Origin: Letharia columbiana
Lineage: Eukaryota > Ascomycota > Lecanoromycetes > Lecanorales > Parmeliaceae
NCBI RefSeq assembly: GCF_014066305.1
Contig: NW_023501045.1
Location: 62,001 to 126,000 of the forward strand
DNA length: 64,000 bases
Direction of reading: 5' to 3'
In this document: one piece after another, positions 13,811 through 28,264 of the stretch
How positions within the stretch are numbered: the stretch's first letter is position 1
How the letters are laid out: the number at the start of each line of letters is the position of its first letter
Made by a program: the position numbers and the translations under genes
Notes under the pieces: generated by a model
What the model was told of the DNA's origin: nothing
The model's input: only the letters and a program-made list of their open reading frames with translations
The model's database searches: none

Positions 13811-16800
13811 ATTATTTTATACTTAGCTATTAGCGATAGATCTCTTATACTTAGTCGTTAGCGTTAGCGATAAATTTCTTATATTTAATTATTAGCGACG
13901 ACTAACTTAATTCTATTATTAAACTCTTTATTAATAATTTACTTTATCTATCTCTAAAAGAGTATTTTAGATTTCTTATATTTAATTATTAGCGTTAATT
14001 AACTTAACTCTATTATTAAATTCTTAATAAATTTCTTTTAAAAGTCTAAAGCGTAGATAAGAAAGATAATAGTTATATATATATAACGCTTTATTATTAA
14101 ATAAGAGATATAAGATATTAAAGTTAAGTAGAATAATTACGATTTATATAATATAAAAATAAGTTATAAATAAAATTAGCGAATATATTATAAATTAAAT
14201 TAATAATTATTAGAGTAATTATATATTAATAAAAAGATAAGCTATTATAAAAAGAAAAGAATAAAGATTAATTAAGAATAATATAATATTAAAGTAGCTA
14301 ATAAATCTATTAAAAGATCTATCTAAGAATTAATTAAAGATTATTCTTATATTATAGAAATGCTTATTATATTAATTTTAATCTAGATTATAAAAATTAT
14401 ATTAATAAAGTCAAAGATATAATATAATCTCTATTAAAAAGAATCGCTTATAAGATATTCGCTAATTATTATATATTTTAAAGATATTTTATTATAGATA
14501 TTTTAATATTTAAATTATTTAAATAAAGATAATTAATAATTAATAGATAGATATTATTTATAAATAATATAATTCTCTTATTTATATTAAATATACGTAC
14601 TTCGAGAAAAAAAGAAGAAGGAAAAAAAAGCTTTATAACTCTAAGTCTTTAAGAATAATTATCTCTCTTATTATTCTTATCGTAACCTTTAATTATCTTA
14701 TTATCTTTATTAATTCTTTTTATACTTTAATAAGTTTTCTTAAAAGACTAGAAATTAAAATTAATCGAGATTAAGATTTAAAGTAAAGTTAACGCTATTT
14801 TACTTCTTAAACTTCTTAATTAATAATTTATTCTTAATCTATTTAAAAGTTATAAGTTTAAACTTAATTATCTTTAATACTATTAACTTTCTAATTTTAA
14901 TATTTATTAATTTTTATATAAAGATCTTATTAAAAAATAATAAAAATAAGAAAAATATAAATAAGAATTCTTATCTAATATTAAGAATTAAAAAAATCTT
15001 AATTTAAAGAAAAGATCTCTAAATTTAAATATTTTTTAAGTAGATAAAGCTTATAAAAAGTAGTAAATATAAATATTAATTAAGATTTCTTTAATTTTAA
15101 TAATATAATAATTTTCTATAACGTTATCTTTATTAAACTCGAAGACTTCTTCTCTTATACTTATATCTTCTTTTTAATTAATTTAATTAATATATTTATA
15201 TATTAATTAATAAAGTAAATAGCGAATATTATCTATAAATAATATTAATAAAAATTTATTAAAACGAGATAGAGGTTATAATTAAACGTTCTTCGATAGT
15301 TATTATTTCTCTTTAAACGTTTACTTATCTAGTAAATTATTCTTCGCGATTAAATTATATATATTAATCTATTAATTTTATTATAAATATTATTTAAATA
15401 TAATTCGATAATCTTTTATATAAGCTTTATTTATAAGCTTATTTTAAACTTTATTATTATTAAGCTTTAAATATTATATTAAACGCGTCTCGACTTCTAT
15501 ATTAATAAAATTCTTATTAATATAAATAGCGATAATATTAATTATCTTATATATCGTTATAATCTATAAAACTTAATTATAAAAATAATTATTAATAAGA
15601 ATAAAGATATTATAGACGTTTTTCTATCTAATTTAAATAATATATATATCGATTTATAGAGTTAACTATACGTTTAACGATATATCTATAAAGATTATAT
15701 TTAAATAATTCTTTTATAAATTAATTAAGATAACGCTAATCTTAACGCTAATAATTAAAATTTATATAAAATAATTCTTATTATTAAACTAATAAATCGC
15801 CGTCTCTTAATTCTTAAATTTATACTTTATATAAATACTAATAATATTAAATTCTAGAATTATTAAAAGAATCTCTACTAGTTATATTATAAAGAGTTAA
15901 TTATAAAAAATAATAATCTTTTAACTATTCTTATTATAGATTTAATAAATAAGATTAATAATATAAAATAGTTTAATTAAATTATATATAAGATAGTATA
16001 TTATATTAATATAATCGCGATAAATAAATATATTTAAATTAATCTTAATCGAGTTAAAGAAGTAAATAGCGTTATAATCTTTATATTTATAATAAAATTT
16101 CTTAATAATAATAAATCTATCGTCGTTAAAAGAGATAAAGATAAAATTATTATTTATAACTCTTAGATATAATTTATAATAAAATATTATATTTCTTAAA
16201 TCTATTTCTTTTATCTTATCGAATTCTAGATTAAGAAATTAAATATATATTAAATAAAGCTTAATATATTTCTTTAACTTATATCTACTCTACTAGAGTT
16301 TAATCGTAAATTAATATATTAAAAAAATCTTTATATTAATTCGATAAGAGCTTTTATTAGAAATATTATTAATTTAATTTATAATAATATATTTTAAGTA
16401 AATAAGATTAAGAATTAATAGAATAAAGAGATTAATAAAGAAAGTTAGAAGATAATTAAGCTCTTTATCTAAAGTAATCTAAAATTTAAAGATTCTAGAA
16501 TTAATAAATTAAATAAATTTATTAATATTATTTATAAATAATATCTAATTATAAATATTAGATTTAATAAAAACGTAGTTATTAATATTAGCGAACTTTA
16601 AATTAAGAGTAATTTAATCTTTATTTTAAAAGAGTAATAAAAAATTAATTAAGTCTAGCGAATAATTAATTATAGAGATTATTATTAATAGAATATAATA
16701 TATAGTATATAAATTTAGAATTAATTTATATATAATTATAAACGAGCTTTTTAATTTTTAAACTTTATCTTTTATAATTATCGTAAATATATTTAAATAG

Positions 16801-19740
16801 AATAAATAAATAAAATTAAGCTTATCTTTATTTATATTAATCTTATTATTATTAATTATATTATTATCTTTATAATTAATCTTTAATAATATCGCGAATT
16901 ATATATCTTACTTTAAGAGTTTAAGACGCGTAATTTTAATATCTTTATTCTAGTATATTAATTAATAAATTTAAATAGTATAGTTATTTAGAATAATAAT
17001 AAATAGAATATTAAAATAATTAAGTAAAGAATTAAGATATAATAAAAGATAGATAATAGAGATATTTAAGATCTAAACTCGATAATAAATATTACTTTTC
17101 TTAATAAAGTTATAGAATTACTTTATTATTAACTAAGAGAAATAAAGACGCTTTTTATTCTTTTAAATACTTAATTTCTATAAAGATTTAAGAATAAATA
17201 TAATCTTATATTTTCGATTAACGATATATATAAATAGTTTCTAGATTTTATTTAATTTAGATATTAAATAATCTATCTTTTATATATAAAATTTTTTATT
17301 AATTTAAATCGAGATATCTAAATAAGAAGTATCTTACTTAATTAAATTATTATATATTTTCTTATTCTAATTATTCTTACTATAATCTTTCTTATTATAA
17401 TCTTTATTATTATTATTAATATCTTTTTTATTATAAATAGCTTTTAATAGCGACTTCGATTAAAATAATAATAGATTAATATTATTTATAGATAATATTA
17501 AAGATTAATATCTTATATAAATAATAAGAAATATTAATATAATAATAATCTTATCTAGATTTATTTTATTATTTAAAATATCTTTTTAAAAAAGTAAGTT
17601 ATAAATAATAAGAAGTTAGATAATAATCTATATCTAATATAATAGAAGAAGTAATATATATTAAAGTTTATTAATAATAATTAAAATAAACTCGAGAAAT
17701 AACTTAAGAAAATTTATATTTAGAAGTATATACGCGTCGATATAGCTAGATAAGATAATATTAAAAGAATTAATACGATTTTAAAAATTCTAGAATTCTT
17801 TATATTCGATATCTAAAATATTATTTACTAATTTAAATAACTCTCCCTCGCTAACTATCTAATTTAAAAATTTCTATTAAAAATTCTTATATATTAATAC
17901 TTAATTATTAAAATTAATTACTTATATCGCTAGATTTTTAATTAATTTAATAAAAGAGATAATAATAATATTATTTTTTAAGATTAGATAAATAATATAA
18001 ATCTTACTATTAATCTAGATATATATAATCTTCTATTATTTTATATTAATAATTTCGTAATCTTATAAATATTATTTCTATATTTAAATTATATCTTCGA
18101 TATTCTTAAATAATAGATTTTTAATACTATTATTAAAAACGTTATTCTTTTTCGATTAAGTCTCTTATTTTATAATTTAGCAATTTAATAAACGAGATAA
18201 GTTATCTATATATTATCTTTTATCTTTCTTAATAAAATAAATAATATCTTTATTTATATCAATATCTACGAGAATCTAGATCTTCTTTTTAATATTATTT
18301 ATAAATAATATCGTTATATCGTTAATTCGTTAATCTAAGTTATTCGAATTATAGAAATTAATAATCTATATAGAATTTACTTACGCTTTAGATATATCTT
18401 TATATTAATTAATCTTTCTTTACGCTTCTATTATCTTTTATTAGAATTATTAAAGAAGTATATATATCTAATATTAGTCTTTAATATAAAATTAATAAAT
18501 TAACTTAATATCGAGCTATTCGCATTTAAGAATAATATATAAATTCTCTTTAAAAATAAGTTTTATTATTATTAATTAGAAGTAAATATCGCGAAGGTTA
18601 TTATTATAAAAGATAAATAAAAAGAGAGAGATTAAGTTTATTTAAGAGAAATTCTCGCTATATAAAATAATAAAGATATTCGCTTACGCGTATAAAGTAT
18701 TCTTTCTCTTTTCTTTTATCTTAAATTCTTTCTTTTTAATCTTTTATTATATTATTAAAATTTTCTTATTAACTTTATTATCTATAAAGATAATAAAATC
18801 TAAACTTAATTTTAATTTAAGATATTTTAATAATAATTAATTATTTATAAAAAGTTTATTAATATTTAAAATAAAAACTTCTCGCGAGTTCTTATTAGCT
18901 ATAAATTATTATTTCTAATATTTTTACTCTAGCGTTTTCTCTATTATCTTTTTTAAATAATTTATAAATTTAAATTTAAAAGACTTTATTAATATAATAA
19001 AAATTAAGATTATTTTTACTTTATCTTTAATATTATTAATATCTTTCGCTATATTTTTAATAAATTAAGTAAATTAAATATACTTTTAAGTAATAGAGAG
19101 TCTTTAAAAATATAAGAAAAAGTATTAAGCGATTAAAAAATTAAGAAAAATAGATTAGATAGTATATAATCTAAAGATAGATAAAAGAAGTAAGAGCCTT
19201 AAAGAGAGTTAATATTAAATTAATAATTAGATAAATAAAATAGAAGTAATATATAATAAAATAAGATAGAAGATAGAGAATAATAATAAATATTATTTAT
19301 AAATAAAATTATATTAACTTAAATTTTTACTTAAATTTAATAACTAAGTATAAATTTATCTAAATTTAAACTTCTATTATATAGATTTCGATTAAATATA
19401 AGAAGTATAAAATTAAGATATAAAATTAAATATATAGTAGATATATAGAAGTAATAGAAGTAAGAGAAGATCGTTATAATAATTATAATTATAAGAAAAA
19501 AAAAAATTATTATTATAATAAAGTAAAAGAAAGATAAGTAATAATATAAGAAATCGTATTAATATAAATAGCCTAGATCTTAATATAGCCTTTATTTATA
19601 AATAATATCTATATAAAATTAAGTTATAAAGAGAGTTAAGTAAATATAAAGAATAGAAAAATAATTAAATTAAATATAATAATAATTTATATTAATTAAT
19701 TCTTATTAGCTATTTATATTATATATATTATTTATAAATA
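13247..19740. repeat. dispersed AT palindrome, core attatttataaataat
   Basis: The palindrome attatttataaataat, or close variants with attatctataaataat, occurs near 13,247, 13,386, 13,525, 14,550, 15,217, 16,525, 17,480, 18,293, 19,290, 19,592 and 19,724. Further copies lie outside this span near 28,545, 30,443 and 33,285. Several extend to about 20-22 bases of perfect dyad symmetry. Some sit in the tandem array at 13.2-13.8 kb, but the later ones are in unrelated flanking sequence about 1 kb apart. Confidence 0.7.
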
Positions 19741-19761
19741 ATATATATAAAAACTCTATTC
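13811..19761 (-). pseudogene. RIP-degraded block, possible minus-strand ORF remains, family unknown
   Basis: No intact ORF. On the minus strand, parts of 17.4-18.6 kb and about 15.6-16.2 kb give moderately long frames broken mostly by TAA and TAG where Gln or Trp would be expected before RIP. I did not recognise a domain and do not assign a product. The block carries repeated copies of an AT palindrome (listed separately). It ends at the LTR at 19,762. Confidence 0.35.
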
Positions 19762-19925
19762 TATTAGAATTAATATAGATATAATATTAATATAGATATA
19801 TTAAATAAGATAACTAAAATATTAAACTATATAAATAAAAAGAAGATATAATATAATAAAAGATATCTTCGCTAAGGCTCGCTAGCTATAAAGCTAAGAG
19901 ATATATTAAGAATACGCTTATAATA
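19762..19925 (-). repeat. 3' LTR of the minus-strand gypsy element
   Basis: 164 bp, aligned end to end with 28,265-28,428. It shares with that copy and with the LTRs at 52.4 and 56.0 kb (reverse complement) the strings agaagatataatataata and gctcgctag. The outer base steps tatt...aata fit an ancestral TG...CA after RIP. Confidence 0.85.
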
Positions 19926-21599
19926 CTACTTCTTCTCTTTATTAAATTATATTTTATAATTAGTAAATAAAAAGATAGAAAAAATAAATATATATATACG
20001 CTTAATATCTAAAAAATAATAAAAGTAGTAAAGAAATAATCGTATCCGGGAATTCTAGTATTATATTTTTCTTTATAAGAGATATTAAGAATAATAATAG
20101 CTTTTTATATTTACGCTATAGCGACGTCGCTAATTAAGATATAAGCGTATATAGAGAGTCTAATTAAAAGAAAATTAATATAATATAAAAAAAATTATAT
20201 CTATAAACGTAGAAATAAATAATAATAATTTTCGAATTTATATTTAAGCGAATAAGATATTAATAGAATAATACGACGTAATTAATTAAGAACTCTTAAA
20301 TCGAATCGAGTCGTAAACGCTAAAAACTCTAATTTAATATTAAGTAATTTTAATATAGTCTTCTCTATAGTATATTATTTAATTAATATTAATTATATTT
20401 TATAATAGCGATAATATAATTTATATATATATTAATATAGCTTTAAAAGATCTTTAAAGTTATATTAGTAATAAAGGTCTACGCGAAAGATTATATATAA
20501 GATAATTTCTAATTAATATAGATCTAAGAGATCGATTCTCGATTTTAGAAAAAATAAGACTATTATAAAGATATCGAACGATTTTAATTTAATTAAAAAT
20601 AGAATATTCGAGATAGTTTTCGTTCGAGAACGCTATTACTATTAAAGGCCCCTCGCTCTAATTTCTTTATAGATAAAGCTCTTCGAAATATCGCTTATAA
20701 AAGTCGTCTATTAAATTCTAATAATTTTCGAATTTATCGCCGTTTATATTATATTAGATAAAATTATTATCGAGGTCTTTTTATTTAACTTTATATTTAA
20801 AACGATTATAAATTAATTTAAAGTTAAGTATTTCTTTAATAATCTATTCGATTTAATTATTAATAGTAATATACTTTAATAAAGAGTTTATTTATTCTAA
20901 TAAAAGATTATTTATCGCGAGACTTAAGAGATTAAGATAAAAGATATTATAGATTCTTATAATTAGCGAAAGTTCTAGATAATATAAAATTTTAATAAAG
21001 TCTATAATCTCGAATAGATTAAGTTTCTTATAGTTTAATTTATAAAAAGAGTAATCGAAGATAATATTCTTATTATTTAGAAAGATCTTATTATCTATTT
21101 AAAAAGTAATCTTTTATTAATACTTATTAATTTATATAACTATAATCTTTTAAACGCGGTTTATATTACTTCGAATATACTTAAAAACTTATTCTATATA
21201 ATTTATAATATTCTTCGCTTAAGTAATATTAAGATATTTATATATAATCTTATAATTAATAATATTCGAGCTAAAAGTTATTTAAGAATAAAATCTCTTA
21301 TTTATAAAAAAAGATAAGATATTAATAGTCGATAAGATAGTATTATTATTAATGAACTTAATAATAGATATTTACTTTATCTAGTTATTCTATATATAGT
21401 TATAATATATTTAAAAATAACGCTTTATATTCTAATTTCTCGCTTAATTTTCCTTAATTTATTTATTAATTTTAAAATAAAAGGCTATTAATAGCTTAAC
21501 TATAATATCTAATCTTTTATAAAAAGACTTCTATATAATAGCTATAAATTAAAAACCTTAATCTAATATTATTAAGATTAATAAATTATATAAGCAAAA

Positions 21600-21840
21600 A
21601 ACTTTCTTTAAGTAGTAAGTTAACTATCTTCTTAGCGGTAATATTTTTATCGATATTAGAATAGATTATATAATAATATTTCTTAGTAAATTAATTAATC
21701 GCTATTTAAATAGCGTTATAGCTATTAAATATAGATAAATCTATAATAAAGTTAATTAATATATCTTATTATTATTTCTACGAAAATTAATAAAAACTAT
21801 AATAAATTATACTCTCGATTATAAAATATTTTAGCTCTTT
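21600..21840 (-). pseudogene. gypsy integrase core remnant
   Basis: Minus-strand translation of 21,757-21,712 reads NFIIDLSIFNSYNA and continues with an INxFTKKYYYI-like stretch and a TAKK segment. This matches the start of the retroviral-type integrase core of Ty3/gypsy elements, where the first catalytic Asp follows a Met/Val in an (M/V)DFI..LP context. Here that Asp reads as Asn, as expected for RIP of a GAC or GAT codon. Stops interrupt the frame. Confidence 0.7.
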
Positions 21841-22979
21841 AATAAATATAGTAATTCTTAAACGTAAATAGCTATTATAATAGCCCTTATATCTCGCTAG
21901 TAATATTTTCTTTTAAAAAATTTATAGGTCTCTACTATCTCGAAATAGTCGTAGAATAATTAATTATAAATCTCTTAAATAATATCGATATATATATTAT
22001 TAAATATTTATAAACGATTCTTATAATAAAGTATTTTATCTTATATAAAATATTTATTAAAAGTAATCCCTCGAAACTTATTCTTATCTTTAACGTAATA
22101 GTATTACGAATTTTTATATAATATTTATTTTTTTTATTAGCTTCTATTATCTTTATAATAAATAGAGTTATTAATTATATATATATCGATATATTTATTA
22201 TTTAATTTTAATTAATTAGAAATAAAGATTATTTAATATTATTAATATAATTATTCGTTTTTAAAATTAGTTAATTTATATCTAACTATTTATATAAGTA
22301 TATTTAATTTTAATATTCTAAGATTTAGATCGATAAATAATTTTTATATTAAATTTTAATAATATATCTAGATATCGAATTTAGCGTTAACTAAGATTTC
22401 TTTTTTTAGTAAAATATTTTAATTATCTATAAATTATAATCGATAAAGATTTTAATAAGAACGTTTATATATTTTAGTTTAAGACGTTAATATTCTAAAT
22501 AGCGAATAATTACTAATAGTTTCTTATTATAAATTTAATAATTATATTTAATTAGAGATTAGGTTTTTACTATAAAAACTATTAAGTAAAGTACTTTCTT
22601 TTTATTATATTAAAAAAGAATATTTTTATTAATATAGTTAAAAGAGTTAGTCTCTAAGACGATCTTCTTTATTTTATTAAAATAATATAAGATTAAAGCT
22701 TTAATTATAAAGAACTTTTAGAAAATAGAAGATCTCTTAATATATTAGAAATTAATTAAATATAATCTTCTTTATTATAAATTCTAAAATAAATTAAACT
22801 ATTTTAAATAAGTCTTTAATAAATTATTAATTAAAATTATAAAATCTAATAAAGATCTATAACTCTTAAAAGTTAAATATATATTTATTTAATAATAATC
22901 TAGATTATAATAAAATTTATTTATAACTCGTCTTTAGATATTAATAGATCTAAAAACTTAATTTTCTAAATATAGAATT

Positions 22980-23435
22980 TATATACAAAAATATCTATCT
23001 AAAGATTAACGTCTCTTAATTTCTAAAGAATTTATCTAATATATTAGATATATTTCTTTTTTATCTTATTATAAATAAATATATTATTAAGATAAATCTA
23101 ATAGAAATCGTTTAGAATCTCGAATAGAATATTATTTATATATTATTAATATATAAATAAGCCGTTAATTAAATCGAAGAAGAGAATTCGATATTTATAT
23201 ATTTTAAGAGAGATAATAAAATAATAAAATCTTCGCTATCGAGATAAATATATAATTTATTAAATATAATTATAATATCTAATTAAGTAAAAGATTTATA
23301 TCTTTAAATTTTTACTAAAACTTTATCTATTAATAAAATTAAATATTAATTTCTTCTAGTAATATCGTTTAACTTTTAATAATCTATATAAAAATCTAAT
23401 TTTTTATTTAATTTTTTCGTGAATAGAATAAATAA
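22980..23435 (-). pseudogene. gypsy reverse transcriptase remnant
   Basis: Minus-strand reading from 23,429 gives ILFTKK, then LDFYIDY, then KLNDITRRN, then a LDIIIIFNKL-like block followed by DSEDF. These are the successive motifs of the Ty3/gypsy RT fingers and palm in the correct order and spacing. At 23,096-23,060 the YxDD catalytic motif appears as YLNN followed by IFIYNK. Both catalytic Asp codons have become Asn, and TAA/TAG replace expected Arg, Gln or Trp codons. The enzyme is dead. Confidence 0.85.
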
Positions 23436-24929
23436 AATAAATAATATATAACTTAGTATTATAAATTCCTTTTCTAAATACTTATTTAAATACTTTCTTA
23501 TCTATTCTAATTTATCTTCTAATATTAAATAAATTCTACTTTTCTAAAATTTCGCTTTATCGAAGCTATTAATAAATTCTAATTTATAATTATAATAATA
23601 TATAGAGAAAGTATATTCGCTTTAATTCTATTAAAAATATTAAGATAATTATAATACTTCGTAAATAGCTTATATTTTATCTTTTTAGAATTAATTATAT
23701 CGATACTATTAATCTAAATATAATAAATAATATTTTTATATTTTTATATTTCTTTTCTAAGTCGTAGAAATAGAATTTATTAATTAATATATAAGAACGA
23801 GTAAAGGCCTATAAATTAAATTTATAACTAATTTTTTTAATTAAGGCTATCTAGTAAATTTAATAAGCGATCTTTATTAAGTAATTTTTAATAAGCGATA
23901 TTTAAATACCTTATCTTTTAATAATTATAGAATTAAATTTTAAAATTTCTAAAATATTTAAACGCGCAATTTACGTCTTACAATTTAAAATAAAATCTTA
24001 AAATTTTAATAGAAAATAGTAAAGTCATTAAAGGGTTAAAAGTAGAGTAAGAGATTTTTAATAATTGCGAACGCTAATTTATTTATTTATAATATCTAAT
24101 TAAAAAGCGTAGATCTAATAAATTTATAATTAACTATATATATAAATTTTAGATTTTCTAATTTAGCTCTATCTTATTCTTTTATATATACTAATTATAA
24201 GATATTTAGATATTAAAAAATATATATAATCTTAGCAATTTATTATAAATCTTATTTATTATTAATATAAATAGTTTATTATCTTTTTTATAAACTAGTT
24301 AATAGTAAATCGCTATATTAATCTTAATAATATTAATAAACTTATATTCTTTTTCTTTTATTATTCTTATTCTCGCTTAAATAAAAAACTTATATTAATC
24401 TTATTATTATAAATAAGTAAGAGAAATTTCTATCGTTTTAAAATAATAAATAGAAGAATAAATAATATAAATAATCGAAGCTTCGAAGTTAATAGAAAAG
24501 AAAATTAATTTATTATCAAGATCTTATTATTATTATAGCTATATCGATCGACTAAAAAAAAGTAACTTTTTTTATAATATATTAAAGATTACTTTATATT
24601 TATATATTTAAGATTTTTTAATTATTAGTATATATTAAAAGAATAAGATAGAATTAAGTTAGAAAATTTTTAAATTATATATATAACTAATTATAAAATT
24701 AGAATTACTACGCTCTTTTAGTTAAACTAACTAAGTTATCGCGAATAAATAAATTAGCGTTTATAATTATTAAAATCTCTTACTCTACTTTTAACTCTTT
24801 AATAACTTTATTATTTTCTATTAAAATTTTAAAATTACTTTCTTTAATTATAAAACGTAGATTGCGCTTTTAAACGCTTTAAAAAGTTTAAAATTTGATC
24901 TTATAATTATCAAAAAGCAAGGCATTCAA

Positions 24930-25430
24930 ATAGATAGAGTCTGCAAAGTTCTGAAGATCACATTTTTTATATACGGCTAGATTTCGAGTTTACTCTAACG
25001 CTATTAAGTAACTATTAGACCTTATACTACTTACTTAACTATAGCTTTATATACGTTCTAAAGTCTTTAGAATATATATAAAGACTTTAAAGTATTAATA
25101 ATTAATAGTAGTCTCTATAGAAAGACTAGCGTCGTTATATTACTAAGAATAAGTCTTAGCTAAAAAAACGTTAAAATAATCGAAGAAGTTAAAGTAGTCG
25201 CGATTTACGTATTACTTATATAGCTATATAATCTTCTTCTTATATTCGTCGCCTCTTTAAGAAGCCTATTAAATGGCTCGGAGATGAGTTTTATTTTACT
25301 CCGTCTTAGGAGTTAGTAGGAGACATTTACGGAGTTACGTGATAGCGGAAGTTAACTCGAATAAACTAGCTAAAATCTTAATAATCTTTAAAAATTCTTT
25401 AAAATCGTCTTTAGAATCTTTGCAGACCCT
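24930..25430. repeat. insertion of about 490 bp bounded by short inverted repeats, lightly RIPed
   Basis: The string agatagagtctgcaaag at about 24,937 reappears inverted at about 25,418 (ctttgcagaccctatct). The host repeat aligns on both sides of this segment but not through it. The right half (25,260-25,500) still contains CpA and TpG. A palindrome around aaagtctttagaatatat at 25,058-25,090 resembles sequence at 45,300-45,380. Confidence 0.5.
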
Positions 25431-25431
25431 A

Positions 25432-25525
25432 TCTAATATCGCTTATCAAAGATCCTCACCAAAGACCGCTCATCAAAGACCGCTCATTAAAGGCCGCTCA
25501 CTAAAGATCGGTTATCAAATTTACT
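25432..25525. repeat. subterminal direct repeats of the nested transposon
   Basis: Four or five short direct repeats of the form (g)accgctcatcaaaga lie just inside the right end of the repeat (25,440-25,515). The copy at 26,026-26,090 shows the RIPed version cgcttattaaagtt three times. The left inverted end at 23,860-23,900 shows the complement. Arrays of short subterminal repeats next to terminal inverted repeats are known in DNA transposons as transposase-binding sites. That role is an inference here. Confidence 0.5.
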
Positions 25526-28264
25526 CGATAGCCCTAATTAAGAAAAAGAGTTATGAATTTAATTTATAGGCCTTTACTCGTTATATTATACTTTAATAAT
25601 ATATTTAATATTAAATATATTTCTTTCTAATATTCTTTTATTATTATTATAGAAAGTAAGTAGTATATAATTAATCGTTTTATAAGCTAGTTATTATAAT
25701 TACTTTAAAATTAATATAGATAATATAATAAGATAGAGCTAAGTTTAAAAATCTTAAGTTTATATATATAATTAATTATAAATTTAAAGTTATTACGCTC
25801 TTTAATTAGACTAACTAAGTTATCGCGAATAAATAAATTAACGTTTATAATTATTAAACGTCTATAACTATTAAAAACATCTTACTCTACTTTTAATCCT
25901 TTAATCACTTTACTATTTTCTATTAAAATTAAAAAAATTTCTTTTAAATTATAGAATAAAATATAGGCTTTTAAATAAAAGATAAACTTCTAAATTAAGT
26001 CTTTTCATTATTAAAGCGTAAAGAATTTAAATATCGCTTATTAAAGTTCGCTTATTAAAGTTCGCTTATTAAAGTTCGCTCGATAGTTAAATAGCCTTAA
26101 TTAAAAAATAGATATATATTATTTAACTTTAGATTAACCTTTTAATTTTCTATTAAAACCTTAATTTCTTTTTTAATTATAGAATTAGATAAAGACTTTT
26201 AGAGAAAAGAATCTATTAAATTTAGTTATATAGATATTTAAAGATAAGAAATTTAGATATTACTTACTAAAGATTATTTATTATTCATTTTAATTTCTTT
26301 ATTTATATCTATTAAGTAAAGTTTTATTTTCTTAGAAACTTTATAAATAGCCTTAATTTAAATAATTATTATATACTTTTTTAATAATAATCTTTCTCGA
26401 TATAATTATAATATATTAATTTTTTTAAATTTAAATTAATCTTAATATTTAGAGATATAATAACTATAGTTTTAATAAAAGATATAAGACGTATATTAAT
26501 CGTAAATATTATTATTCTTATTTATATTATAATTAATTTAATAGTAATCTTTATAAACTTAATATTCTTATTTCTAAAATATTATAAATTATCTAGTTTC
26601 TAAAGAATTTTTTTATAATCTTTAAAATAATAAGTTCTCTTATAATCTCTTATAACGTTCTTAGATTTTTTCTTAATTTATTAAAGTGATAATTCTTTAG
26701 TAGAAGAACTTTACTAATATTAAGAATAATATTTAATTAAGAAAATCTAAATAGAAGTTAATAAAGAAATAAATTTTTTATTATAGAATAGTTTTATTAT
26801 ATCTAATATTATTATATTAATTAAAATTTTTATAAATATTAATTAACTTTTTTATAATCTTATTGAGCGAATTAATATAAATTAGCGATATTTCGAAGTT
26901 TTCTATATATAATATTCTATATAGTTTTATTATTAAATTATAAGATATTATAAATTATTTTAAAATTCTTAATAAGATAATAATCGCTATTAAACTTAAA
27001 TTTTATTTTATTTTAAAGAATTAATTATTTTAGATAGAATTATTAATTATTAATAAAAAAAGATAGATTAAGAACTTTAATTAATTTTTTTTTTAAATAT
27101 ATAGACGTATAATCTTTCTTAATTTAGAATAGTTATAAATTCTTTTATAAATTATAAATTAAAATTATTAACTTATTATTATAAAGAAATTATAACTATT
27201 TAGAAATCTCGAGCTAGTTAATTCATCTTCTTAATAAATTTATTAATTTAAAATAGATTATTTATAATCTAGATTTTTTTCTATTATAGTAATATAATAT
27301 TAGATAATAATCTTTTAAAAATTATTTTATTCTTAATAAATCTTATTTAATATAAGTATAATTTTATTAGATTAATTAATAGTCTAATATTATAATTATA
27401 AATTATTACTAATATTCTAAAGTATATTTATTAAATTTTCTTTATTAGAGATATAATCTAATAGAACTAATTCTCGTTAAAATTTAGTTTACTTTAATAG
27501 AATCTTAATTTAATTTATTATTTTAATATTAGATTTTATTATAAAAAAGAAAAAAAAAGTTTAAAAGAAAGTAGAGAGAAGTTTAAAAACTCTAAAGAAA
27601 AATAGAGATTAGAGAATTATAGAGCGATTAGAGAATAATAAAACTCTCTTTAAAATATTTCGAAATTATTTAATATTAAAAATAAAGGTTTTTATTATAA
27701 AGTTTAAGATAAGATTATTTCTTTTCTAAGAATTTAATATATTTATTTCTTAATTATTTAAGACGTTAAAAAGACTATAAATATTTTAAATAGTATTTTT
27801 TTAAGTATACTTACTTCGCTTAGAGAGTCTTTTATCTTTAAAGAAGTTATATATAAGAAAGTTTCGAATAATTAGTTATAAAGAATAGTATCTTTAATTA
27901 GCTATTACTCGATCGGTTTTTATTTAATTAAAATATTATTTAAATTCTAGATCTTACAATATATAAAGTTGAAAATAACACTATTAGAATATATTTTAAA
28001 TATAAAAATATAAGATAATATTAGCTATTTCTTTTAATTTACTAGTTATATAAATAATTTAATATCTTCTTTATTCCTCGATTACTATTTATCGAGATCG
28101 TTTCGCTATTTCTTTTAAACTCTTTAAAATCGATTTATCTATTTAATAGATTTATCTAGAAATATAATAGCTTAACTTAATTTCTTATTAAAGCTTCTAT
28201 TAGCGCGTTTCTTTAAATTTATTTACTAATATAAATAAAATAAGTAAGTTAATCTTAGTTATAG

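Larger units (their letters stand above)
23797..26370. mobile_element. nested cluster of partial transposon-like copies inside the gypsy element
   Basis: The same repeat occurs four times here. A minus-oriented copy begins at 23,797 with acgagtaaaggcctataaat and runs to about 24,210. A plus-oriented copy runs from about 24,615 to 25,586 and ends in the inverse of that string, so the two ends form inverted repeats of over 30 bp near-identity and about 100 bp of homology. Partial plus-oriented copies follow at about 25,690-26,107 and 26,120-26,370. The distance between the outer inverted ends, 1.79 kb, would suit a small DNA transposon, but the internal homology shows that the two halves are inverted copies. 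A further copy bounds the insertion at 37.26-39.83 kb. Confidence 0.7.

Noticed and set aside
25339..25569. 76-codon plus-strand ORF
   Set aside because: It lies across the subterminal repeats and inverted end of the nested transposon. Its Arg/Pro/Ser-rich middle is just the repeated accgctcatcaaag units read as codons.
23797..25586. A single intact 1.8-kb Tc1/mariner-type transposon
   Set aside because: The size and inverted ends fit, but the two halves are inverted copies of the same sequence and no transposase remains are visible between them.
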